Assembly: GCF_001702265.1 (NCBI RefSeq)
Contig: NZ_MAUE01000029.1
Location: forward strand, 62,001-126,000
Direction of reading: 5' to 3'
From: Pseudomonas aylmerensis
Lineage (GTDB): Bacteria > Pseudomonadota > Gammaproteobacteria > Pseudomonadales > Pseudomonadaceae
DNA length: 64,000 nt
The position numbers and the translations under genes are program-made. The number at the start of each line of letters is the position of its first letter. Within the stretch, counting starts at the first letter, position 1. The notes below the pieces were generated by a model. It was not told the DNA's origin. It made no database searches and worked only from the letters and a program-made list of their open reading frames with translations. Shown here piece by piece: positions 42,533 through 51,864 of this stretch.

Positions 42533-45500
42533 ATTTGTCCGGACCGTTCATTCGCCGGCCGGTAGCCACCATGCTGCTGAGCCTGGCGATCATGTTGCTG
42601 GGGGGCGTGAGCTTCAACCTGCTGCCGGTGTCGCCGTTGCCGCAGATCGACTTCCCGGTGATCGTGGTGTCGGCCAGCCTGCCGGGGGCCAGCCCCGAGG
42701 TGATGGCGTCCACCGTGGCCACGCCGCTGGAGCGCTCCTTCGGCGCGATTGCCGGCATCACCACCATGAGCAGCTCGTCGAGCCAGGGCTCCACGCGGGT
42801 GATCCTGGCATTTGACTCCGACCGCGACATCAACGGCGCGGCGCGAGAAGTGCAGGCGGCAATCAATGCTTCACGCAACCTGCTGCCCAGCGGCATGCGC
42901 AGCATGCCCACCTACAAGAAGATCAACCCGTCCCAGGCACCGATCATGGTGCTGTCGCTGACCTCGGACGTGTTGCAGAAGGGCCAGTTGTACGACCTGG
43001 CGTCCACCATCCTTTCGCAAAGCCTGTCCCAGGTGCCGGGCGTGGGCGAAGTGCAGATCGGCGGCAGTTCCCTGCCGGCGGTGCGCATCGAACTGGAACC
43101 CAAGGCCCTCGACCAGTACGGCGTGGCCCTGGACGACGTGCGCAACACCATCGCCAACGCCAACCAGCGGCGGCCCAAGGGCTCCCTGGAAGACAGCGAG
43201 CGCAACTGGCAGATCCAGGCCAACGACCAGCTGGAAAAAGCCAAGGACTATGAGCCGCTGCTGATTCGCTACCAGAACGGCGCGGCCCTGCGCCTGGGCG
43301 ACGTGGCGAAGATCAGCGACGGCGTCGAAGACCGCTACAACAGTGGTTTCTTCAACAATGACTCGGCGGTGCTGCTGGTGATCAACCGCCAGTCCGGCGC
43401 CAACATCATCGAGACCGTCAGGCAGATCAAGGCGCAACTGCCGGCGTTGCAGGCGGTGCTGCCATCCAGCGTCAAGCTCAGCCTGGCCATGGACCGCTCG
43501 CCGGTGATCACCGCCACGTTGCATGAAGCCGAGATGACCTTGCTGATTGCGGTGGGGCTGGTGATCCTGGTGGTCTACCTGTTCCTCGGCAACTTCCGTG
43601 CGTCGCTGATCCCGACCCTGGCGGTGCCGGTGTCGCTGGTGGGCACGTTCGCGATCATGTACCTGTACGGATTTTCGTTGAACAACTTCTCGCTGATGGC
43701 GCTGATCCTTGCCACCGGCCTGGTCGTCGACGATGCCATCGTGGTGCTGGAGAACATTTCCCGGCATATCGACGACGGCGTGCCGCCGATGAAGGCGGCG
43801 TACCTGGGCGCCCAGGAAGTGGGCTTCACCTTGCTGTCGATGAACGTGTCGCTGGTGGCGGTGTTCCTGTCCATCCTGTTCATGGGCGGCATTGTCACCA
43901 ACCTGTTTCGCGAATTTTCCATCACCTTGTCGGCGGCGATCATTGTGTCGCTGATTGTTTCGCTGACCCTGACGCCGATGCTCTGCGCGCGCTGGCTCAA
44001 GCCGCACGTGAAAGGGCAGATGACCGGCCTGCAGCGCTGGAGCCAGAAGATCAACGACCGCATGGTCGCCGGCTACGCCACCAGCCTCGACTGGGTGCTG
44101 CGCCACCGCCGCCTGACCCTGCTCAGCCTGTTGCTGACCATCGGCGTGAACGTGGCGCTGTACGTGGTGGTGCCGAAAACCTTTATGCCGCAGCAGGACA
44201 CCGGCCAGTTGATCGGTTTTGTGCGCGGTGATGACGGGCTGTCGTTCAGCGTGATGCAGCCGAAGATGGAAACCTTCCGCAAGGCCGTGCTCAAGGACCC
44301 GGCAGTGCTCAGCGTGGCCGGCTTTATCGGCGGCAACAACGGCACCAACAACGCGGTGATGCTGGTGCGGCTCAAACCGATCAGCGAGCGCAAGATTTCC
44401 GCCCAGGCGGTGATCGAGCGCCTGCGCAAGGATGTACCGCTGGTGCCGGGCGGGCGCCTGTTCCTGATGGCCGACCAGGACCTGCAATTTGGCGGCAGCC
44501 GCGACCAGACCAGCGCGCAGTACTCCTACATCCTGCAAAGTGGTGACCTGGCCGCGTTGCGCCTGTGGTACCCGAAAGTGGTCGCCGCCTTGCGCGAGCT
44601 GCCGGAGCTGACTGCCATCGACGCCCGCGAAGGGCGCGGCGCGGCCCAGGTCACGCTGATTGTCGACCGCGACCAGGCCAAGCGCCTGGGCATCGATATG
44701 AACATGGTCACGGCGGTGCTCAACAACGCCTACAGCCAGCGGCAGATCTCGACCATCTATGACAGCCTCAACCAGTACCAGGTGGTGATGGAGGTCAACC
44801 CCAAATACGCCCAGGACCCGATCACCCTCAACCAGATGCAGGTGATTACCTCCACGGGCGCGCGGGTACCGTTGTCGACCATTGCCCATTATGAAAACAG
44901 CCTGGCGGATGATCGCGTCAGCCACGAAGGCCAGTTCGCCTCGGAAAACATCGCCTTCGACATGTCGCCCGGCGTCACGGTGGAGCAGGGCACGGCCGCC
45001 ATCGAGCGGGCGATTGCCAAGGTCGGCCTGCCGGAAGACGTGATCGCCAAGATGGCCGGTACTGCCGATGCCTTCGCGGCCACGCAGAAAGGCCAGCCGT
45101 TCATGATCCTCGGCGCGCTGGTGGCGGTGTATCTGGTGTTGGGCATTCTGTATGAAAGCTACATCCACCCGCTGACGATCCTCTCGACGCTGCCGTCGGC
45201 CGGGGTTGGCGCCATGCTCGCCATCTACCTGACGGGGGGCGAGTTCAGCCTGATCTCCTTGCTGGGGTTGTTCCTGCTGATCGGTGTGGTGAAGAAGAAC
45301 GCGATCCTGATGATCGACCTCGCCCTGCAACTGGAACGCAACGACGGCATGGGGCCGCTGGAGTCGATTCGCAGTGCCTGCCTGCTGCGTTTGCGCCCGA
45401 TCCTGATGACCACGTTGGCGGCCATCCTCGGGGCCTTGCCGTTGCTGCTTGGCACCGGTGATGGCGCGGAAATGCGCCACCCGCTTGGCCTGACCATTAT

Positions 45501-45636
45501 TGGCGGCCTGGTGTTCAGCCAGGTCCTGACCCTCTACACCACCCCGGTGGTCTACCTCTATCTCGACCGCGCGCGCCACCGTTTCAACGCCTGGCGCGGC
45601 GTGCGCACCGATGCTGCCCTGGACACTGCGCTATGA
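42529..45636 (+). CDS. muxC: RND transporter subunit MuxC (MdtC-like)
   Basis: This 1035-residue RND protein has the TM4 Asp pair LVVDDAIVVLENISRHID and C-terminal VVKKNAILMIDLALQLERN. It starts MNLSGPFIRRPVATMLLSLAIML, parallel to MuxB, with which it shares about half of its residues by eye; the pair arose by duplication. It is the second transporter subunit of the heteromeric pump. ATGA overlaps join it to muxB and opmB. Confidence 0.92.
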   Translation: MNLSGPFIRRPVATMLLSLAIMLLGGVSFNLLPVSPLPQIDFPVIVVSASLPGASPEVMASTVATPLERSFGAIAGITTMSSSSSQGSTRVILAFDSDRDINGAAREVQAAINASRNLLPSGMRSMPTYKKINPSQAPIMVLSLTSDVLQKGQLYDLASTILSQSLSQVPGVGEVQIGGSSLPAVRIELEPKALDQYGVALDDVRNTIANANQRRPKGSLEDSERNWQIQANDQLEKAKDYEPLLIRYQNGAALRLGDVAKISDGVEDRYNSGFFNNDSAVLLVINRQSGANIIETVRQIKAQLPALQAVLPSSVKLSLAMDRSPVITATLHEAEMTLLIAVGLVILVVYLFLGNFRASLIPTLAVPVSLVGTFAIMYLYGFSLNNFSLMALILATGLVVDDAIVVLENISRHIDDGVPPMKAAYLGAQEVGFTLLSMNVSLVAVFLSILFMGGIVTNLFREFSITLSAAIIVSLIVSLTLTPMLCARWLKPHVKGQMTGLQRWSQKINDRMVAGYATSLDWVLRHRRLTLLSLLLTIGVNVALYVVVPKTFMPQQDTGQLIGFVRGDDGLSFSVMQPKMETFRKAVLKDPAVLSVAGFIGGNNGTNNAVMLVRLKPISERKISAQAVIERLRKDVPLVPGGRLFLMADQDLQFGGSRDQTSAQYSYILQSGDLAALRLWYPKVVAALRELPELTAIDAREGRGAAQVTLIVDRDQAKRLGIDMNMVTAVLNNAYSQRQISTIYDSLNQYQVVMEVNPKYAQDPITLNQMQVITSTGARVPLSTIAHYENSLADDRVSHEGQFASENIAFDMSPGVTVEQGTAAIERAIAKVGLPEDVIAKMAGTADAFAATQKGQPFMILGALVAVYLVLGILYESYIHPLTILSTLPSAGVGAMLAIYLTGGEFSLISLLGLFLLIGVVKKNAILMIDLALQLERNDGMGPLESIRSACLLRLRPILMTTLAAILGALPLLLGTGDGAEMRHPLGLTIIGGLVFSQVLTLYTTPVVYLYLDRARHRFNAWRGVRTDAALDTAL

Positions 45637-47213
45637 CTGACTCAATCAACGCCAACGCACCGCATCCGGTCGCCGTGGCGGACCTCGACAACGCGCCTTG
45701 CTCCGCAGGCGCCGGCTTGCCGGCGAAAAAAAACCGGACACCGCGTGTGCCCCGGCTGGGCGCGTTATCGTTGGCGACCTTCGCGAGCAAACTCGCGCCT
45801 ACGATGGGGCTTGCGCTGCTGCTCAGTGCCTGCGCCGTCGGCCCGGATTACAAGCGCCCGGAAGTGGTCGAGCCTGCACAGTTCAAGGAAGCCCAGGGTT
45901 GGCGCCAGGCGACGCCGAGCGATTCCCTGGCCCGTGGCGCCTGGTGGGAGTTGTACGGCGATCGTCAACTCAATGACCTGGTGTTGCGCCTGAACAACTC
46001 GAACCAGACCGTGGCCCAGGCCGAGGCGCGCTTTCGCCAGGCCCAGGCCCTGGTGCGCAGTTCGCGCGGGGCGTTTTACCCCACTGTCGACCTGAGCGCC
46101 GGCAAAACCCGCGCGAGCCAGGGCACTGGCAGCAGTAACGCCAGCCTCAGCAGTTCCAGCAGTGGCATCCGCGACACCCTCAATGCGCAGTTGGGCGTGA
46201 GTTGGGAGGCGGATATCTGGGGCAAGTTGCGCCGTGGCCTGGAAGCCAACGAAGCCAGTGCCGAGGCCAGCTCGGCCGACCTCGCGGCGATGCGCCTGAG
46301 CCAGCAGTCGGAACTGGTGCAAAGCTATCTGCAACTGCGCGTGATGGATGAGCAGACGCGCCTGTTGCAAGCGACCCTGGAGACTTATCAGCGCTCCCTG
46401 CAAATGACCGAAAACCAATACCGTGCCGGCGTCTCAGGCAAGGATGCGGTGGCCCAGGCGCAGACCCAGCTCAAGACCACCCAAGCCAGCCTGATTGACC
46501 TGATCTGGCAGCGCGCCCAGCTGGAAAATGCGATTGCCGTATTGATCGGCGAGGCTCCGGCCAACTTCAACCTGGCGGTGAGCAAGGACATCCCGGCGCT
46601 GCCGCAGATTCCGGTGAGCCTGCCGTCGCAACTGCTGGAACGCCGACCGGATATCGCCTCGGCCGAACGCTCGGTGATCGCCGCCAACGCGAATATCGGC
46701 GTGGCCAAGGCAGCCTACTACCCGGACCTGAGCCTGAGCCTGGCCGGCGGCTATTCCAGCAGCACCTACGCCGACTGGATCAGCCTGCCGAACCGCTTCT
46801 GGTCGGTGGGCCCCAAGCTGGCCATGACCCTGTTCGACGGTGGCCAGCGCTCGGCGGAAGTCGACCGCAGCGTGGCCTCCTATGACGAAACCGTGGCCAA
46901 GTACCGCCAGACCGTGCTCGACGGCTTCCGTGAAGTGGAAAACTACATGGTGCAGCTCAAGGTGCTGGAAGACGAAGCAGTGGTCAGCAATGAAGCACTC
47001 GACGCCGCGCGCGAGTCACTGCGCCTGACCCAGAACCAGTACAAGGCCGGGCTGATCGCCTACCTGGACGTGGTGACGGTACAGGCCACCGCGCTGAGCA
47101 ACGAGCGCACCGTGCTGACCTTGCTGCAGACACGGCTGGTGGCCAGCGTGCAATTGATCGCCGCGTTGGGCGGTGGCTGGGATGGGCAAACGCCCATCGC
47201 CGAAAAGGACTGA
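45633..47213 (+). CDS. opmB: Outer-membrane channel lipoprotein OpmB with REP-encoded N-terminal extension
   Basis: This 526-residue TolC/OprM-family channel has duplicated outer-membrane-efflux repeats (ARGAWWELYGDRQLNDLV through GAFYPTVDLSAG, and VPLPSQLLERRPDI-like SLPSQLLERRPDIASAERSV). The lipobox LLSAC places the lipidated Cys at residue 67 instead of the usual 17-25. The ~55 residues before the signal sequence (TDSINANAPHPVAV... PCSAGAGLPAKKNR) are translated from a stretch containing two REP palindromes. The start is fixed by the ATGA overlap with muxC. Whether this long N-terminus is exported or an internal start is used is unclear; the ATG at codon 58 would leave too short a signal. 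Confidence 0.9.
   Translation: MTDSINANAPHPVAVADLDNAPCSAGAGLPAKKNRTPRVPRLGALSLATFASKLAPTMGLALLLSACAVGPDYKRPEVVEPAQFKEAQGWRQATPSDSLARGAWWELYGDRQLNDLVLRLNNSNQTVAQAEARFRQAQALVRSSRGAFYPTVDLSAGKTRASQGTGSSNASLSSSSSGIRDTLNAQLGVSWEADIWGKLRRGLEANEASAEASSADLAAMRLSQQSELVQSYLQLRVMDEQTRLLQATLETYQRSLQMTENQYRAGVSGKDAVAQAQTQLKTTQASLIDLIWQRAQLENAIAVLIGEAPANFNLAVSKDIPALPQIPVSLPSQLLERRPDIASAERSVIAANANIGVAKAAYYPDLSLSLAGGYSSSTYADWISLPNRFWSVGPKLAMTLFDGGQRSAEVDRSVASYDETVAKYRQTVLDGFREVENYMVQLKVLEDEAVVSNEALDAARESLRLTQNQYKAGLIAYLDVVTVQATALSNERTVLTLLQTRLVASVQLIAALGGGWDGQTPIAEKD
45710..45725. repeat. REP palindrome inside the opmB coding sequence
   Basis: CGCCGGC-TT-GCCGGCG is a perfect palindrome with the same core as the intergenic REP near 56680. 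A second REP-type palindrome, GCGAG-CAAA-CTCGC, lies at 45783-45796. Both are in frame and lengthen the N-terminus of OpmB. Confidence 0.75.
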
Positions 47214-47416
47214 CCCCCCAATCCACTGCCGGCGCCGGCTTGCAAAGGCGGCGTCTGCAGTGCCTTGCGCAGCGCCCGCGAGCCAGATCATTGGCGTCAA
47301 ATTGCCACTAATGGCGCTCTGATAATTAATCAAGTGCTCAAGAATTAATCTCGCTACAATCGCCCGCTTTGCCATTTCGCACGGGTCTCTCGGGCCCGTT
47401 GTGTACGAGAAGTCCC

Positions 47417-49513
47417 ATGCTCATCGGTAGTTATTCCCCCTCGCTCGTCGTGATTTCGCTGTTTGTCGCGATTCTCGCTTCCTACACCGCCCTGGACCTG
47501 ACCGGTCGTCTCGCGACGGCCAAGGGACGCGCCGTTTACCTGTGGATGGCCGGCGGGGCGTTGGCGATGGGAGTGGGCGTGTGGTCCATGCACTTTATCG
47601 GCATGCTGGCGCTGCGCCTACCGTTTGCCCTGGGGTTTGACCTGGGCATTACCGCGCTGTCGTTATTGATCGCGGTGTTGTCCAGTGGTTTTGCCTTGTG
47701 GTTGGTCAGCCAGCCACGATTACCCGCGTGGCAGCTGGCCTTGGGCGCGCTGATCATGGGGGCCGGCATCGCCAGCATGCATTACACCGGCATGGCCGCG
47801 ATGCGCATGACCCCCGGCATCGACTACGACCCCACCTTGTTTGGCGCCTCGTTGCTGATCGCGGTGGTGGCTTCCGGTGCAGCGCTGTGGATTGCGTTCA
47901 ATCTGCGCCGCAACACCCCCTACGTGCGCCTGGCCCGGGGCGGCGCGGCAGTGGTGATGGGGATCGCCATCGTCGGCATGCACTACACCGGCATGGCGGC
48001 TGCGCAATTTGCCGATGAGAGCTACTGCGGCGCCGCGTTGAGCGGCTTGAGCGGCAAGGGCCTGGATAACCTGGTGCTGGTGACCTCGTTGGCGGTGTTG
48101 ATCATCGCGTTGCTGACCTCGCTGCTCGACGCGCGCCTGGAAGCCCGCACGGCCGTACTCGCCGACTCGCTGACCCTGGCCAATCAGGAACTCACCCACC
48201 TGGCGCTGCACGACATGCTCACCGGCTTGCCCAATCGCACGTTGCTGGCGGATCGCATTCAACAGGCCATGCAAGCGGTGAAAGAGCAGGGCGGTTGCTT
48301 CGCGCTGATGTTTATCGACCTCGACGGCTTCAAGCCGGTCAACGATGCCTTTGGTCACCATATGGGCGACCAACTCTTGCGTGAAGTCGGCCTGCGCCTG
48401 CGCGAGGACCTGCGCAGCCAGGACACCCTGGCGCGCATCGGCGGGGATGAGTTTGTGTTGCTGGTGCAACTGACCCAGCCGGATGACGCCCTCGGCCTTG
48501 CTGAGCGCCAGGTGGTACTGATCAACCGCGCGTTCCAGGTGGCCGAGCATGAACTGAAAATCTCCGCCAGCGTCGGCATCGCCATGTTCCCGGGCAATGG
48601 CAACAGCCCCCAGGAACTGCTGATGAACGCCGACGCCGCGATGTACCACGCCAAGGGCATGGGCAAGAACGGCTACAGCTTTTTCGATGTGTCGATGAAT
48701 ACCAATGCGCGCAAGCAGCTGCAGTTGCTGCAGGACCTGCGCAATGCCGTCGAGCAGCAGCAATTTCGCCTGTACTACCAGCCCAAGTTCGATGCGGTCA
48801 GTGGCATCCCGGTCGGTGCCGAGGCGTTATTGCGCTGGGAGCATCCGCAACAGGGCCTGTTGCTGCCGGCGACCTTTATCGAGCTGGCGGAGAAGACTGG
48901 CCTGATCATTCCGATTGGTGAGTGGGTGCTCGACGAGGCCTGCCGCCAGATGAGTCTGTGGTATGCGCAGGGCTATGAAGACTGGCGCATCGCCGTGAAC
49001 CTCTCGGCGCTGCAGTTCTGCCATGCCGGGCTGGTCAAAAGTGTCGCCACGGCACTCGCGCGGCACCAGTTGCCGGCCAACAGCCTGACCCTGGAAATCA
49101 CCGAGACCACCGCCATGAGCGATGCCGATGCGAGCATGACGGTGTTGCAGCAGTTGTCGGAAATGGGCGTGGATTTGTCCATTGACGATTTCGGCACCGG
49201 CTATTCCAGCCTCATGTACCTCAAGCGCTTGCCCGCCAACGAGTTGAAGATCGACCGCGGCTTCGTGCGTGACCTGGAGCACGACAGCGACGATGCCGCC
49301 ATCGTTTCGGCGATCGTTGCCCTGGGTCAGGCCCTGGGCTTGCGGATTGTCGCCGAGGGGGTGGAGACCGATGTGCAGCAGAATTTCCTTACGCGGCTGG
49401 GGTGTAATTCCCTGCAGGGCTACCTGCTCGGCCACCCGCTGCCGGCCGACAGTTTCATGCTCGACATCCAGCGTGCCGAAGAGGCAGTCGCGCCTGACAA
49501 AAGCCGTGCGTGA
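47417..49513 (+). CDS. mucR: MHYT-GGDEF-EAL cyclic-di-GMP enzyme (MucR-like)
   Basis: This is 698 residues from the ATG at 47417. The first ~240 residues form seven helices with MHYT sensor motifs (SMHFIGM, SMHYTGM, GMHYTGM), proposed to bind copper and sense O2, CO or NO. The GGDEF domain (~270-430) has an intact active site (ARIGGDEF) and I-site (RSQD five residues before). The EAL domain (~440-690) keeps EALLRW, NLS, EITETT and DDFGTGYSS. Both cyclase and phosphodiesterase activities are therefore possible. Architecture and start match P. aeruginosa MucR, which supplies c-di-GMP for alginate synthesis. Confidence 0.88.
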   Translation: MLIGSYSPSLVVISLFVAILASYTALDLTGRLATAKGRAVYLWMAGGALAMGVGVWSMHFIGMLALRLPFALGFDLGITALSLLIAVLSSGFALWLVSQPRLPAWQLALGALIMGAGIASMHYTGMAAMRMTPGIDYDPTLFGASLLIAVVASGAALWIAFNLRRNTPYVRLARGGAAVVMGIAIVGMHYTGMAAAQFADESYCGAALSGLSGKGLDNLVLVTSLAVLIIALLTSLLDARLEARTAVLADSLTLANQELTHLALHDMLTGLPNRTLLADRIQQAMQAVKEQGGCFALMFIDLDGFKPVNDAFGHHMGDQLLREVGLRLREDLRSQDTLARIGGDEFVLLVQLTQPDDALGLAERQVVLINRAFQVAEHELKISASVGIAMFPGNGNSPQELLMNADAAMYHAKGMGKNGYSFFDVSMNTNARKQLQLLQDLRNAVEQQQFRLYYQPKFDAVSGIPVGAEALLRWEHPQQGLLLPATFIELAEKTGLIIPIGEWVLDEACRQMSLWYAQGYEDWRIAVNLSALQFCHAGLVKSVATALARHQLPANSLTLEITETTAMSDADASMTVLQQLSEMGVDLSIDDFGTGYSSLMYLKRLPANELKIDRGFVRDLEHDSDDAAIVSAIVALGQALGLRIVAEGVETDVQQNFLTRLGCNSLQGYLLGHPLPADSFMLDIQRAEEAVAPDKSRA

Positions 49514-49567
49514 CGGTTAGTATTGGATCCAACCATAACCATCAGGTTGGATCAGGAGACCGCACGC

Positions 49568-50314
49568 ATGGACAAAGTTGTCATCATCACCGGGGGTAGC
49601 CGCGGGATTGGCGCCGAGACGGCACTGCTGGCAGCTCGCGAGGGCTATCGCATCTGCATCAACTACCAGTCCGATGAAACCGCCGCCCACAGCGTCCTCG
49701 AACAGGTGCGTGCCTTGGGGGCCCAGGCGATTGCCGTGCGTGCGGATGTCAGCATTGAAGATGAGGTGATCGCGCTGTTCAACCGGGTGGATGCCGAGTT
49801 GGGGCGTGTCACCGCATTGGTCAACAACGCCGGCACCGTGGCGCACAAGGCGCGGGTCGATGAAATGTCTGAATTCCGCATCCTGAAAATCATGAAGACC
49901 AACGTGCTCGGCCCGATCCTCTGCGCCAAGCACGCGGTGCTGCGCATGTCGCCCAGGCATGGCGGGCAGGGTGGCAGTATCGTCAACGTGTCATCGGTGG
50001 CGGCGCGCCTGGGTTCGCCGGGGGAGTACGTTGACTATGCGGCCTCCAAGGGCGCACTCGACACCTTTACCCTGGGCCTGTCCAAAGAGGTCGCGGGCGA
50101 GGGCATTCGCGTCAACGCGGTACGCCCGGGGTATATCTTCACCGACTTCCACGCCTTGAGCGGCGACCCGGACCGCGTCAGCAAACTCGAATCCGGTATC
50201 CCCATGGCCCGTGGCGGACGCCCGGATGAAGTCGCGGAAGCGATTATCTGGTTGCTGTCGGACAAGGCCTCGTATGCCACCGGTACGTTCCTGGACCTGG
50301 GCGGCGGCCGTTGA
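49568..50314 (+). CDS. SDR-family oxidoreductase
   Basis: This is 248 residues from the ATG at 49568 (CAGGAGAC ribosome site). It is a classical short-chain dehydrogenase: cofactor motif TGGSRGIGAETA, NNAG at ~87, catalytic Ser (NVSSVAA), Tyr-x3-Lys (YVDYAASKGA) and C-terminal PGYIFTDFHA. Arg after TGGS favours NADPH. It resembles glucose/ribitol dehydrogenase-like SDRs such as YgfF; substrate is unknown. It is convergent with the MocR gene; a REP-like fragment (GAGGGAGCAAGCGCCCTC) lies between them. Confidence 0.88.
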   Translation: MDKVVIITGGSRGIGAETALLAAREGYRICINYQSDETAAHSVLEQVRALGAQAIAVRADVSIEDEVIALFNRVDAELGRVTALVNNAGTVAHKARVDEMSEFRILKIMKTNVLGPILCAKHAVLRMSPRHGGQGGSIVNVSSVAARLGSPGEYVDYAASKGALDTFTLGLSKEVAGEGIRVNAVRPGYIFTDFHALSGDPDRVSKLESGIPMARGGRPDEVAEAIIWLLSDKASYATGTFLDLGGGR

Positions 50315-50358
50315 TGTTGAAGTGAGGGAGCAAGCGCCCTCGCCACAAGGCATCGGGA

Positions 50359-51768
50359 TCAAAAGGAGCGGACGATCCGCCCCAAGGTCTCCATGGCTTT
50401 TTCCGACGCTTCAGTCCACGGGCTGCCGTAGTTCAGGCGGATGCAGTTGCGAAAGCGCTGGGTAGCCGAGAAGATCGGGCCCGGCGCAATGCTGATGCCT
50501 TGCGCCAGCGCCATCTGGAACAGCTTCAAAGAGTCGGTTTGCTCCGGCAATTCCAGCCACAGGAAATAGCCACCGGCCGGTTGGCTGACGCGGGTCTGGG
50601 CCGGGAAGTAACGCGCAATGGCGGCGAGCATGGCGCTTTGCTGTTCTTCCAGGGCATAGCGCAATTTGCGCAGGTGCCGGTCGTAGCCGCCGTGCTGCAG
50701 ATAATCGGCAATCGCCGCCTGGGCCGGCATCGATGGGCACAGCGATGTCATCAGCTTCAGGCGTTCGACTTTCTGCGCATAGCGCCCGGCGGCCACCCAG
50801 CCCACGCGATAGCCGGGCGCGAGGCTCTTGGCGAAGGAGCCGCAGTGCATCACCAGGCCCTCGGTATCAAACGCCTTGGCCGGTTTCGGCGCGTGTTGGC
50901 CGTAATACAACTCGGCGTACACATCGTCTTCGATCAGTGGCACCTGATGGCTGCGCAGCAGTTCTACCAGCGCCTGCTTCTTGGCCTCTGGCAGCGTCGC
51001 GCCCATCGGGTTCTGGAAGCTGGTCATGGTCCAGCAGGCCTTGATCGGGTAGCGCTCCAGGGTTTGTGCCAGCGCGTTGAGGTCAATGCCGTCGCGCGGG
51101 TGCACGGGGATTTCGACTGCCTTGAGTTTCAGGCGTTCGAGCACTTGCAGGCAGGCGTAGAACGCCGGGGCCTCGATCGCGACCAGGTCGCCGGGTTCGG
51201 TCACAGCCTGCAGGCACAGGTTGAGTGCTTCGAGGGCGCCATTGGTGATCAGCAGTTCTTCCATGGGCAACATCAGCCCGCCGACCATGTAGCGCAGGGC
51301 AATCTGCCGACGCAGTTGCGGGTTGCCCGGCGACATGTCGGTGACCACCAGGCGCGGGTCCATCTCGCGGCTGGCGCTGGCCAGGGAGCGCGCCAGGCGC
51401 GGCAGCGGGAACAGCATCGGGCTGGGGAAGGCCGAGCCGAACGGCACGGTGTTGGGGTCCTTGATCGAGTCCAGCACCGAGAACACCAGTTCGCTCACAT
51501 CCACTTCAGTGGACTCGTGCACGTGCTCGCTCACCACCGGCTCGGAAAACGGGCTCGGTGCGTGGGTATTGACGAAGTAACCCGAGCGCGGCCGGGCGCG
51601 GATCAGCCCACGTCGCTCCAGCAGGTAATACGCCTGGAACACTGTCGATGGGCTGACGCCGTAAGTCTGGCTGGCGTAGCGCACCGAAGGCACACGCTGG
51701 CCGGGGCCGAGCACGCCGGAGCGGATCAGTTCTGCAATGTCGTCGGCAAATTTTTCGTAGCGTTTCAT
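50359..51768 (-). CDS. MocR-type PLP-dependent transcriptional regulator
   Basis: This 469-residue protein has a GntR winged helix (residues 1-68, LIRSGVLGPGQRVPSVRYASQTYGVSPSTVFQAYYLLERRGLI). It is fused to a fold-type I aminotransferase domain (~105-469) with the PLP lysine at Lys314 (CGSFAKSLAPGYRVGW). MocR proteins bind DNA in response to PLP or amine/amino-acid adducts. No obvious divergent target exists, since ccoG upstream is on the same strand, so its regulon is elsewhere or is itself. Confidence 0.92.
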   Translation of the reverse strand: MKRYEKFADDIAELIRSGVLGPGQRVPSVRYASQTYGVSPSTVFQAYYLLERRGLIRARPRSGYFVNTHAPSPFSEPVVSEHVHESTEVDVSELVFSVLDSIKDPNTVPFGSAFPSPMLFPLPRLARSLASASREMDPRLVVTDMSPGNPQLRRQIALRYMVGGLMLPMEELLITNGALEALNLCLQAVTEPGDLVAIEAPAFYACLQVLERLKLKAVEIPVHPRDGIDLNALAQTLERYPIKACWTMTSFQNPMGATLPEAKKQALVELLRSHQVPLIEDDVYAELYYGQHAPKPAKAFDTEGLVMHCGSFAKSLAPGYRVGWVAAGRYAQKVERLKLMTSLCPSMPAQAAIADYLQHGGYDRHLRKLRYALEEQQSAMLAAIARYFPAQTRVSQPAGGYFLWLELPEQTDSLKLFQMALAQGISIAPGPIFSATQRFRNCIRLNYGSPWTEASEKAMETLGRIVRSF

Positions 51769-51864
51769 GGGGGCCTAATCAGCTTTTTGAAAGTGTACGC
51801 AAGTCCATGGCAGGCGCCGGCAAGTCAGCGCCCACCGTTGAATCGCCACTGGGTCGGATAGACC

